From the NCBI GenBank assembly GCA_013154135.1, contig JAADDB010000317.1, positions 1-11,854 on the forward strand: 11,854 nt of DNA. Direction: 5' to 3'. A program made the translations under genes and the position numbers. Under the pieces are notes generated by a model that ran no database searches, had not been told where the DNA came from, and saw nothing but the letters and a program-made list of their open reading frames with translations. Positions 1 through 6,581 of this stretch are shown one piece after another; position 1 is the first letter of the stretch, and each line of letters opens with the position of its first letter. The stretch is from Chloroflexota bacterium (GTDB lineage Bacteria > Chloroflexota > Anaerolineae > JAADDB01).

Positions 1-52
1 GGGGGGGGTAGCCCCGGGCGACCGGACATGACCACACATCGTCGTTTACGAA
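1..52. repeat. Left-edge fragment of the hairpin-mosaic repeat
   Basis: The first bases contain CCCCGGGCG followed by GGACATGACC and an ACATCG run. The same order of blocks occurs at 11791-11854, where positions 24-45 match 11833-11854 with about two differences. The fragment therefore belongs to the same intergenic repeat family as the mosaic at the right end, and is cut by the window edge. No gene is supported here. Confidence 0.6.
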
Positions 53-84
53 CGGTAAGGGCGCACGGCCGTGCGCCCTTACCG
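53..84. repeat. Perfect 32-bp palindrome (REP-like)
   Basis: The left arm CGGTAAGGGCGCACGG is followed directly by its exact reverse complement, with no spacer. As RNA or single-stranded DNA it would fold into a long GC-rich hairpin. Imperfect relatives occur at 839-867 and 11589-11611, the latter also preceded by ACGAACGGTA. This suggests a dispersed palindromic element rather than a gene-specific terminator. There is no T tract after it. Confidence 0.75.
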
Positions 85-100
85 CTCAACGGGAACTTCC

Positions 101-175
101 CCTCGCCAGCCCGGCATCGAAGGGCCATTCTGGCCTTTAGCCCCTTAATCGTTAATCGTCAATCGTTACTCATTA
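101..175 (+). repeat. Compound repeat: GGCC hairpin plus heptamer tract
   Basis: A block reading CCGGCATCGAAGGGCC, a short loop and GGCC leads into a 31-bp heptamer tract at 145-175 (units TTAATCG, TTAATCG, TCAATCG, TTACTCA, then TTA). The tract is base-for-base identical to 9587-9617, and the hairpin block resembles those before the tracts at 9479 and 9587. It is the same element in the same orientation, nine kilobases away. Confidence 0.8.
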
Positions 176-199
176 GAATCCCCAGCCCCGTGCGCGCGG

Positions 200-243
200 C
201 TTCAGGAAATCTTCAGGATCCGTTTGGGACTTCTTCAAAATTC
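200..243 (+). promoter_or_regulatory. CTTCA direct repeats on an 11-bp period, candidate response-regulator operator
   Basis: CTTCAGGA occurs at 200-207 and again at 211-218, and CTTCA recurs at 233-237. The starts are 11 and 22 bp apart, so all three sites lie on one face of the helix. OmpR/PhoB-family regulators typically bind direct repeats with an 11-bp start-to-start period, and the operon downstream encodes such a regulator. I infer an autoregulatory operator. The spacing is seen; the binding is not. Confidence 0.55.
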
Positions 244-248
244 TTGGA

Positions 249-254
249 TATGTT
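249..254 (+). promoter_or_regulatory. Tentative -10 element of the two-component operon
   Basis: TATGTT matches four of six bases of the sigma-70 -10 consensus and lies 5 bp after the last 11-bp repeat. No good -35 hexamer sits 17 bp upstream, as would be expected if a bound activator replaces it. Start of transcription would be near 261, giving a leader of about 75 bases. This is weak on its own. Confidence 0.25.
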
Positions 255-335
255 GAACACGGGAATACGGGAAGGCTAGAAGTCGTTTGGCAGGAAAGCG
301 GATAGCCGGCACTTCGGAGGAAAAGGAGGGATAAC

Positions 336-812
336 ATGCGGGAAAACCCATGGGGCGAAGGACATAGGGGGTTGCGTTTACCCCCGCGCGCGGGGGGAAC
401 CCATCCGTGGGGATTGCGCGGGACACCACCGCCACCCCCACCGCCCGGCGGTCCACCACCGCCCCCACCACCGGGCAGCGGCCCTCCGCCGGGAGCACCT
501 CCGCCGCCGGGTGGTCCCCCGGGATTCGACCAGGAGGCCGCCAGAATGCGGGCCCAGTTCGAGCAAGAGAGTGCATATCGGGATTTGCGGCGGGCCAGTC
601 TCATGGTGCAATATGTGGAAAGCACGCGACCGGATTCTCCCGAGGCGGCATACGCGACCCGTTTGTTGGAGCTGGGCTCACACCTCTACCAGACGGGGTA
701 CGAAGCTTTCCAGGCCGGGGATTACTACCGGGCCGCGGAATACGCCGTCGCGGTCAAGGACATCACGCGAGCCATCGACAAGATGTACAACGTGAGCATG
801 AGCAGCGGTTAA
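336..812 (+). CDS. Proline-rich, TPR-like small protein of unknown function
   Basis: 158 aa, not recognised as a named family. The start follows a strong ribosome site (AAGGAGGG at 323-330). Residues 1-29 are Gly/Arg/Trp-rich. Residues 30-62 are nearly all proline and glycine, with two runs of seven prolines. Residues 63-158 look alpha-helical, and the stretch from about 110 to 140 (LYQTGYEAF, then AGDYYRAAEYA) has the small/aromatic spacing of a tetratricopeptide repeat. There is no signal peptide or membrane segment, so it is probably cytoplasmic, and the proline runs should need EF-P for efficient translation. It is the first gene before a response regulator and kinase, 87 bp apart, so co-transcription is likely. 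A role as scaffold or accessory in signalling is a guess. The reading frame is real on grounds of ribosome site, helical C-terminus and context; the function is open. Confidence 0.75.
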   Translation: MRENPWGEGHRGLRLPPRAGGTHPWGLRGTPPPPPPPGGPPPPPPPGSGPPPGAPPPPGGPPGFDQEAARMRAQFEQESAYRDLRRASLMVQYVESTRPDSPEAAYATRLLELGSHLYQTGYEAFQAGDYYRAAEYAVAVKDITRAIDKMYNVSMSSG

Positions 813-838
813 CGATGGGCAAGGGAGCTTGGTCCGGA

Positions 839-867
839 ACGGTAGGAGCGCGGCCGTGGACCTTACG
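839..867. repeat. Degenerate copy of the GGTA...GCGGCCGTG palindrome
   Basis: The gap between the proline-rich gene and the response regulator holds AACGGTAGGAGCGCGGCCGT followed by GGACCTTACGG, which aligns with the perfect palindrome at 53-84 after a few changes and short gaps. It may be an old, decayed copy inside the operon. The match is by eye and could be partly chance in G+C-rich DNA. Confidence 0.35.
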
Positions 868-899
868 GGCCTGGCACGGGACGAGGAGAGGGAGGGAGC

Positions 900-1580
900 A
901 TGAGCGCACGTATTTTGGTCATAGAGGACGAACCCACGGTAATCGAATTCCTGCGGACCGGTCTTTCCTACGAGGGGTATGACGTGGTCGTGACCGAGAG
1001 TGGGCGCGAGGGCCTTGCTCGAGCCCTGAACGAGGACTTTGACCTGGTCATCTTGGACCTCATGCTACCGGACATGGATGGCTTTGACGTCTGCCGCAAA
1101 CTTCGGGCCTTTGGCAAAGACGTGCCCATCATCATGCTCACCGCGCGCACGGACATCCAGGACAGGGTGCGGGGTTTGGACCTGGGCGCGGACGATTACA
1201 TCACCAAACCCTTCAGCTTCGATGAACTCCTCGCCCGGATTCGGGCTCGGCTCCGGCGCGCGGGCCACACGGCCGAACCCACAGAACTGCGCGCGGATGG
1301 CCTCGTCCTCAACGTGGAGACCCACCAAGTCCTTCTCGATGGAACCCCTATCCACCTTACCCCGACCGAGTTCGCCCTCCTCGAACTCTTCATGCGGCAT
1401 CCCCGGCGAGTTTTCACAAAAGAGACGTTGCTCAACCGGGTGTGGGGCTATGATTATGTGGGCGACACCAATGTGGTGGAGGTCCACATCAGCCACCTGC
1501 GGAACAAATTAGGGCGCATGGGCCGGGCCATCCAAACAGTGTACGGTGTGGGATACGCATTTCATCCCGAGGAGGGATAA
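900..1580 (+). CDS. OmpR/PhoB-family response regulator
   Basis: 226 aa, normal length for the family. The receiver domain spans about 3-118: acidic pocket E9/D10, phospho-acceptor D53 in VILDLMLP, T81 in MLTAR, Y100, and K103 in KPF. The winged-helix DNA-binding domain spans about 130-223, with the transactivation-loop region LTPTEFALLELF, the recognition-helix segment VVEVHISHLRNKLG and the C-terminal hairpin TVYGVGYAF. All key residues are present, so it should be activated by phosphotransfer from the kinase encoded 3 bp downstream. A purine-rich ribosome site (GAGGAGAGGGAGGG) precedes the ATG. Phased CTTCA repeats before the operon could be its own target. The regulon and signal cannot be read from the sequence. 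Confidence 0.95.
   Translation: MSARILVIEDEPTVIEFLRTGLSYEGYDVVVTESGREGLARALNEDFDLVILDLMLPDMDGFDVCRKLRAFGKDVPIIMLTARTDIQDRVRGLDLGADDYITKPFSFDELLARIRARLRRAGHTAEPTELRADGLVLNVETHQVLLDGTPIHLTPTEFALLELFMRHPRRVFTKETLLNRVWGYDYVGDTNVVEVHISHLRNKLGRMGRAIQTVYGVGYAFHPEEG
1571..1577 (+). promoter_or_regulatory. Ribosome binding site that decides the kinase GTG start
   Basis: GGAGGGA lies inside the last codons of the response regulator and 6 bp before the GTG at 1584. The next in-frame ATG (1599) would be 21 bp away from it, which is too far. The GTG is therefore preferred, with translation coupled to the upstream gene. Confidence 0.7.
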
Positions 1581-1583
1581 CGG

Positions 1584-3038
1584 GTGCGGCGATTCATCAT
1601 GCGTGCGTGGCGACGATCCCCTTTGCGGGTGAAATTGACCCTGTTGTACACCGGCCTGCTGGGAATCCTCATCTTCCTCCTGGGCTACACCCTCTATTGG
1701 GACACATCCCGTTTCCTCATAGACACCACGGCCCTGCGCGTTCGAGCCCAAGCAAAGCCGGTCATTGAACGGTGGCTGTATGCCTCATCCCCGTCCGGGG
1801 CCGTGGATGAGGCAACGGTGCGTCGTGTGGCGCCCGCGTTGGCCCGGGATCTCACCTCGCGGGACACGGTGGCCGTGGTTTTAGACAAGGGGGGACACGT
1901 GCTGGCCGTGGGGCGCACCTTGCCCGAAGAGCCCTCGCCCCCTCCGCCGGATCCGGACAACATCGCGCGGGCCCTTGCGGGAGAAAATGAAGTGACATAC
2001 ATCTGGCGGGATGAGCACCGCGCCTTCCTGGTCCTCCTCATCCCCTTGCGCACCCGACCGGGGGAGCCCCACGTGGTGGGGGTCGTGCAGATGAGCACGC
2101 GCTTACAGCCGGTCGAGCGGATTCTCCGACGACAGCGGAATTTTCTCCTCCTGGCCGGGTTCTTTGTCCTGTTGAGCGGGGGGGTCGCGGGGTGGTGGCT
2201 CACCTCCACGGCCTTAAAGCCCCTCCAGGACATCGTCGCGGTGTGTCGGCGGGTGGCCGCGGGAGACCTGAGCCAGCGGGTTCCTGTGGAGGGGGAGGAT
2301 GAAGTGGGGCAATTGGCTCGGGCCTTCAACGCCATGATAGACCGGCTGGAGCAGGTCTTCCAGGCTCAACAGCGTTTCATCGCCAACGCGGCCCACGAAC
2401 TGCGCACCCCCTTGACCGCGTTGCAAGGGTCTTTGGAAGTCCTCTTGCGCGGGGCACAGGATGACCCGGCCGCGGTGTCGCGCCTGAGCCAAGCCATGTA
2501 CCGGGAAGTGACCCGGCTGAACCGGTTGGCGGAGCAGCTGTTGGACTTGAGTCGCCTGGACGCCACCGTACAGGTGCGCGTCCGACCCGTCCCCCTGGCC
2601 GACTTCTTCTCCCACTTAAGCGCCCAGGCCGAACTCCTGGCCCGGGACCAGACGTTCATCCTGGAGCCCGGCCCGGCCATCACCGTTCAAACGGATCCGG
2701 ACATCCTCATGCAAGTGCTCTTCAACCTCATAGCCAACGCGATCCAGCACAACGACCCAGGCGTTACCATCCGGGTTGGGTGGGAGAAGCACGGCAATGG
2801 GGTGCGCATATGGGTGGAGGATAACGGAACAGGCATCCCGGCATCCGAGCTCCCGCACATCTTTGAGCCCTTTTACAGGGGGGATCGTTCCCGTTCCCGG
2901 CGACGTGGGGGGGCCGGGTTAGGGCTTGCCCTCGTCAAGGGGATGGTGGAAGCGTTAGGTGGGCACATCCGCGTTTCCAGTGAGCCCGGCCGGGGCACAC
3001 GTCTCGAGATTTGGTTGGGGAGTGAGGATGAGTCGTGA
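1584..3038 (+). CDS. Membrane sensor histidine kinase
   Basis: 484 aa, starting at GTG. Order of domains: short basic cytoplasmic tail; TM1 about 17-39; extracytoplasmic sensor region about 40-184, with a proline-rich stretch near 115-124; TM2 about 186-206; HAMP linker about 207-260 (ALKPLQDIV to AFNAMIDRLEQ); HisKA with phospho-acceptor H271 in NAAHELRTPL; HATPase_c with N box N385 (LIANAIQHN), G1 box D413 (EDNGTGIP), F box FEPFYRG and G2 box GGAGLGLALVKG near 442-453. All catalytic boxes are intact. It should autophosphorylate on H271 and pass the phosphate to D53 of the regulator encoded just upstream. The layout is the common EnvZ/BaeS-type; the signal sensed is unknown, and the sensor region has no motif I recognise. 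Confidence 0.95.
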   Translation: MRRFIMRAWRRSPLRVKLTLLYTGLLGILIFLLGYTLYWDTSRFLIDTTALRVRAQAKPVIERWLYASSPSGAVDEATVRRVAPALARDLTSRDTVAVVLDKGGHVLAVGRTLPEEPSPPPPDPDNIARALAGENEVTYIWRDEHRAFLVLLIPLRTRPGEPHVVGVVQMSTRLQPVERILRRQRNFLLLAGFFVLLSGGVAGWWLTSTALKPLQDIVAVCRRVAAGDLSQRVPVEGEDEVGQLARAFNAMIDRLEQVFQAQQRFIANAAHELRTPLTALQGSLEVLLRGAQDDPAAVSRLSQAMYREVTRLNRLAEQLLDLSRLDATVQVRVRPVPLADFFSHLSAQAELLARDQTFILEPGPAITVQTDPDILMQVLFNLIANAIQHNDPGVTIRVGWEKHGNGVRIWVEDNGTGIPASELPHIFEPFYRGDRSRSRRRGGAGLGLALVKGMVEALGGHIRVSSEPGRGTRLEIWLGSEDES

Positions 3039-3068
3039 CGTGTGAGGCGGTCTTCCCCGCCTCACACG
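3039..3068. terminator. Bidirectional hairpin terminator between convergent operons
   Basis: The arms CGTGTGAGGCGG and CCGCCTCACACG pair perfectly over 12 bp around a 6-base loop. The hairpin begins right after the kinase stop codon and lies 18 bp past the mltG stop on the other strand, so it can serve both operons. Neither side has a clear run of T, so it is not a textbook intrinsic terminator. Confidence 0.7.
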
Positions 3069-3085
3069 CTCACCATTCCCTATCC

Positions 3086-4393
3086 CTACTTGCCCTGGTA
3101 CATCTCGATGTTCCGTTCATGTTCGGCCAGGGTGACCGCGAACACGTGGCCGCCGTCGCCCGTTGCCACGAAGAAGCAGTACCGGGTCTGGGCCGGGTAG
3201 ACGGCCGCTTTGATCGCGGAGAGCCCGGGATTGGCAATGGGGCCAGGAGGGAGGCCCGGGTGTAAGTACGTGTTGTAGGGACTTTGGATCTGGCTGTAGA
3301 TCTCCACGCTCGGCGGCTTCCACCACCACTCCCCCGGTCGTCCCATCGCGTACTGGACGGTCGGGTCGGCCTGGAGGTAGGCACCGGCTTCGGGACATCG
3401 CCCTTCCAGCCGGTTCCAGTAAACACTGGCCACCAGGGGACGCTCATCCGCCCGGGGGGTTTCCCGTTCGATGATGGAAGCCATGGTCACAATTTGGTGC
3501 AATGTGTACCCCCGCGCGGCCGCGTCCTCGCGCCACTTTGTCGGCACCCGCTCGTCGAACGTCTTGAGCATGACCGCGATGATGGCTTCGGGCGAGGAAC
3601 CTACGGCCACCCGGTACGTCTCGGGGAAGAGGTAGCCCTCCAGCGTCGCGCCCGGCGGCAGCGCTTGCAGAAAAGCGTGGCGGTTGCGGATGTCCGGGCT
3701 CAGGGCCGACGGCGTTCGGGCCAGGGAGAGGAACTCCTGGGCATCCACCACCCGTTCTTCGCCCAGGTATTCCGCGATTTCCTCCATGCGCCAGCCTTCC
3801 TTGATGGTGATGACCACCTCTTCGGCCCGGGCCTGCTGGAGGGCGCGGGCGATCTCGGGCATGGTCATGTTGCGGCGTAGGATGAAGTGGCCGGCTTCCA
3901 GCTTGGTGCCCAGCCCGTAATAGCGCAAGTAGAGTTCAAAGAGCTTCGCGTCTGTGATGAGCCCCTTTTCCTCCAACCGCCGGGCAATGCTGCGAGCCGT
4001 CTCGCCCTTCTCCACCACAAAGTCCACCGGCTCATCCGACGTGGAGGGGGGAGAGTTCAGGTCGGACGCACGCAATCCCAAGTACCACCCAAGGACCGTG
4101 TCCTCGAACGTGTCCGGGTTGAGCCGCTCCAGGGGGGATTCCTGCGGCTCCACCAGACGGGAGGGGGGAGGCACCGCAACCAGTTGGGCTTCCACCCGGC
4201 TCTTCACAATGAGGAAAGCCGCTCCCAAGGCCACAAAGATCAGGCCGAGGAGGAGTAAGCGCAGGATTTCCCACGGCGTGCGCGGGGTGAGGAGACGGCG
4301 CCACCACGTCCGTGGCGTCTCCCGTCGGGGGGATGTGCGTCGAGGATGCGGGGGTGGGGAAAGAGTTCCTTGGCGTTTTGTACGACTTCTCAT
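3086..4393 (-). CDS. mltG: Endolytic murein transglycosylase MltG (YceG-like)
   Basis: 435 aa. An Arg/Pro-rich cytoplasmic N-terminus (1-42) precedes one membrane anchor (about 43-63); a linker and the YceG-like catalytic domain follow outside the membrane. Family hallmarks are present: the KEGWRMEEIAEYL region, MASIIERET with the probable catalytic glutamate E309 (equivalent to E218 of E. coli MltG), then ERPLVASVYWNRL and LQADPTVQYAMG. In other bacteria MltG cleaves nascent glycan strands and sets their length. The ATG overlaps the ruvX stop by 4 bp (ATGA), implying translational coupling; it is the last gene of the alaS operon. The N-terminal tail is longer and more basic than in E. coli, as in many Gram-positive-type homologues. 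Identification is secure; the exact cleavage activity is inferred from family. Confidence 0.95.
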   Translation of the reverse strand: MRSRTKRQGTLSPPPHPRRTSPRRETPRTWWRRLLTPRTPWEILRLLLLGLIFVALGAAFLIVKSRVEAQLVAVPPPSRLVEPQESPLERLNPDTFEDTVLGWYLGLRASDLNSPPSTSDEPVDFVVEKGETARSIARRLEEKGLITDAKLFELYLRYYGLGTKLEAGHFILRRNMTMPEIARALQQARAEEVVITIKEGWRMEEIAEYLGEERVVDAQEFLSLARTPSALSPDIRNRHAFLQALPPGATLEGYLFPETYRVAVGSSPEAIIAVMLKTFDERVPTKWREDAAARGYTLHQIVTMASIIERETPRADERPLVASVYWNRLEGRCPEAGAYLQADPTVQYAMGRPGEWWWKPPSVEIYSQIQSPYNTYLHPGLPPGPIANPGLSAIKAAVYPAQTRYCFFVATGDGGHVFAVTLAEHERNIEMYQGK

Positions 4394-4827
4394 AGCCTTC
4401 TTCGCTCCTGTGCGTCCAGATAATCCTGCAGGATGACCGCGGCCGCGTGGGCATCCACGTGCACCGGCCGCTTTCTCCCGCGGGGACGGGCCTCCTGGAG
4501 GCGGTTCATTGCCTCCTCGCTGGAGAGCGCCTCATTCCACTCGTACACGGGCAAGGATGTTCGTTCGCGTAGCCGTTCCACAAACCGCAACACATGGCGG
4601 GTTTGGTCGGAGAGTGTGCCGTCCAACAGGTATGGCACGCCGACCACAATGCCCGTCACTCCTTCTGCTTGGGCCAAATCCAACACCCGGCGGATGTCCT
4701 CGCGCCAATTCGTGTGTCGGATGATGGTCAATGGCGTGGCCAACACGCCCATCTCATCGCTCACCGCCACCCCGATGCGTTTTTCCCCCACATCGAGCGC
4801 GAGCAAGCGTCCCTTTTTCCGTGTCAT
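4390..4827 (-). CDS. ruvX: RuvX/YqgF-family nuclease (putative pre-16S rRNA nuclease)
   Basis: 145 aa, typical family length. RNase H-like fold with LALDVGEKRIGVAVSD at the N-terminus (D12), VVGVPYLLDG near 61-70, EWNEALSSEEA (E99) and DAHAAAVILQDYLD (D125); these three acidic residues match the expected metal-binding set. In E. coli the homologue YqgF takes part in 5' maturation of 16S rRNA; a Holliday-junction role has also been proposed for the family. The frame stays open upstream to 4977, but that stretch lies wholly within the preceding gene and the family motif begins near MTRKKGR, so I place the start at 4827. This start overlaps the upstream stop by 4 bp (ATGA), and its own stop overlaps the mltG start in the same way. 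Confidence 0.95.
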   Translation of the reverse strand: MTRKKGRLLALDVGEKRIGVAVSDEMGVLATPLTIIRHTNWREDIRRVLDLAQAEGVTGIVVGVPYLLDGTLSDQTRHVLRFVERLRERTSLPVYEWNEALSSEEAMNRLQEARPRGRKRPVHVDAHAAAVILQDYLDAQERRRL

Positions 4828-6581
4828 CGTCCCTTCAAACCGCCTTCCAAGTCCACGGTGACCAGGATGCGCCCGGGTTGTACGGGCATGCGTTCTCGCC
4901 AGGCTTTGGGCAACCAGCGGGCGTGGATGAGCCAGTCCGGGCCCAGGTAAATTTCGGGCGGGACGGCCAATTTCCATCGGGTTTGCAGGATGATGGCCGC
5001 TTCTTCAATGGGCTTACCCGCGATGGCCTGGCGCACTTCGTTTTCGTTGATGTCCAGCAGGTAGACGCCGCTGGCCCGGGTGGTGAAGTACACGGTCTGC
5101 GTTGTCGGGTCCCACGCGCTTACCGGGCCGATGCGCACCTCCGTGGAATCGCGGACCAGGCGTCCGGCCGGCGGGAGGGACTTGCGCAGCTGCTTCAGGG
5201 CCAACTCCCGCGCGGCGTTTCCATCCACGGCAATGCCCCGCATGAGGAGCCGCATGCGCACACCCAGCTGTTCCGCCTTTTCCCCTGCAAAATGGTCATA
5301 CGTTTCGGCCATGACAAAGGTTTGGAGGGTTTCCTTGGGGATGAATTCCCCGGGCCGTTGTTTTTCGATCAACTTCTGCGCGGCCACTTCGGTGAGCACG
5401 CGCAGGGCCTTCGCGTGGGCTGCTTCTTTGTCCTGCGCGGTGACTACGGGTACTTTCTTCAGTCCTCCCCCGCCCGTGGGGTAGGGGTTGGTGACCACCA
5501 CTTCCACGGAGAGGGGGCCACTCACCTGGCTGATGGTGAACGCGCGCACATTCCCCGCGGGCCCCGGTTTTTCCGCTTCAATGGGAACCGTCACCCGTGC
5601 CCCCCGCTTCGCGGGTAAGACCGCGGCCCGGGTCGTGTGGAAGACGATGGATTGTCCCGTGGCCGTGCTGACGCGGGTTCCCTTGGGGATGCGAATTTCC
5701 CGGTCCACCCGGTTGGTGAAGACGACGGTGCCCGTCGCGTGCGCGTAGGGGGCCAGCCGCTGGCCCGTCGTCGGGACTTGGATGGTGTCCTCGACCATTA
5801 CTTCCACATAGCGGGCCGGCACCACACCCAGTTCCAGGTCCGGCTTATCAATGCCCGGATGGGCCGACAAGTTCAGCGTGACGGTGAACGTCTCTGCCGC
5901 GGGTTTGAGCACCACGTGGGCCCAAGGCGCGAGGAACAGCATCAACCCGATCCCCAGCGCGAGCATGCCGGTGATGAGCAGGGTGAGGAAGAAGGCTTGG
6001 GCCCACACGAACCAATCGCTCCGGCGGGCAAAAGCGCTCCCGGCAGTGGGCGGACGCTTCACCGGCCGGGGGGCAAACCCCTGCTTGGGCAGCGGGGGCA
6101 ACGCGTGCGCGACGGCCAACACCCGCGCGGGTTCGGTCGGTCGTTTGGGAAGCCGGACAGCCCCGCGGTTCCACCAGGGAAGCAGCCGCGCGCGCCAAAC
6201 ACTCCCAAAGGTGGGAATGCCGGCCACGTGCGCGGCTTCGACCAGTTCCGGGTGGTGGGTGATGAGGGCCACATGCTTGCCCGCGTCCCGGGCCGCCCGG
6301 TACAGGGCCCGCAACCGGGCCGGAGATAGGAGAACCCGGTTGTTCATCGGGATGTGGAAGACCACACGACGGCCCGGTGCCTGTTCCAGGGCCTCCAGAA
6401 TCCCGGCCCAGGTGGTCTCCGGCTTCAGGGAGATCACCGTGGTGGGGATGGGAAGGCGGTACGTCTCCCCGCGCAGGGGGGAGCTTTCCCGCGCGGGGGT
6501 GTGGTCCTCCACCCCAGGACCCCGGTCATCGGTTATCGGTTCTGGTTGTTCCAGCTGGGTATCTACCGGATGCTCAGCCAT
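4824..6581 (-). CDS. Membrane-anchored baseplate-J-like domain protein
   Basis: 585 aa. N-terminal region (1-189) is cytoplasmic: an acidic/proline tail, then about 53-135 with an alternating strand-helix pattern (RRVVFHIPMNN, KHVALITHHPEL, AGIPTFGSVWRA) suggesting a small Rossmann-like domain. A single membrane segment lies near 195-217. The outer part carries a baseplate J/gp47-like beta domain at about 283-372 (GTVVFTNR, IPKGTRVST, IVFHTT, VPIEAEKPGPAGNV), and a mixed alpha/beta C-terminus. Such proteins are annotated 'baseplate J/gp47 family' in Chloroflexota and related phyla, but this one has no phage or contractile-injection neighbours. It overlaps alaS by 8 bp and ruvX by 4 bp, so it belongs to a housekeeping operon. 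A structural or envelope role is plausible; the true function is not known to me. Confidence 0.8.
   Translation of the reverse strand: MAEHPVDTQLEQPEPITDDRGPGVEDHTPARESSPLRGETYRLPIPTTVISLKPETTWAGILEALEQAPGRRVVFHIPMNNRVLLSPARLRALYRAARDAGKHVALITHHPELVEAAHVAGIPTFGSVWRARLLPWWNRGAVRLPKRPTEPARVLAVAHALPPLPKQGFAPRPVKRPPTAGSAFARRSDWFVWAQAFFLTLLITGMLALGIGLMLFLAPWAHVVLKPAAETFTVTLNLSAHPGIDKPDLELGVVPARYVEVMVEDTIQVPTTGQRLAPYAHATGTVVFTNRVDREIRIPKGTRVSTATGQSIVFHTTRAAVLPAKRGARVTVPIEAEKPGPAGNVRAFTISQVSGPLSVEVVVTNPYPTGGGGLKKVPVVTAQDKEAAHAKALRVLTEVAAQKLIEKQRPGEFIPKETLQTFVMAETYDHFAGEKAEQLGVRMRLLMRGIAVDGNAARELALKQLRKSLPPAGRLVRDSTEVRIGPVSAWDPTTQTVYFTTRASGVYLLDINENEVRQAIAGKPIEEAAIILQTRWKLAVPPEIYLGPDWLIHARWLPKAWRERMPVQPGRILVTVDLEGGLKGR

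Noticed and set aside
173..625. Long minus-strand frames opposite the proline-rich gene
   Set aside because: They are glycine-rich mirror images of the proline codons, with no ribosome site or recognisable domain.
4828..4977. N-terminal extension of ruvX by 50 residues
   Set aside because: The extension overlaps the end of the upstream gene in another frame, has no family similarity, and the ATGA overlap at 4824-4827 explains the start.
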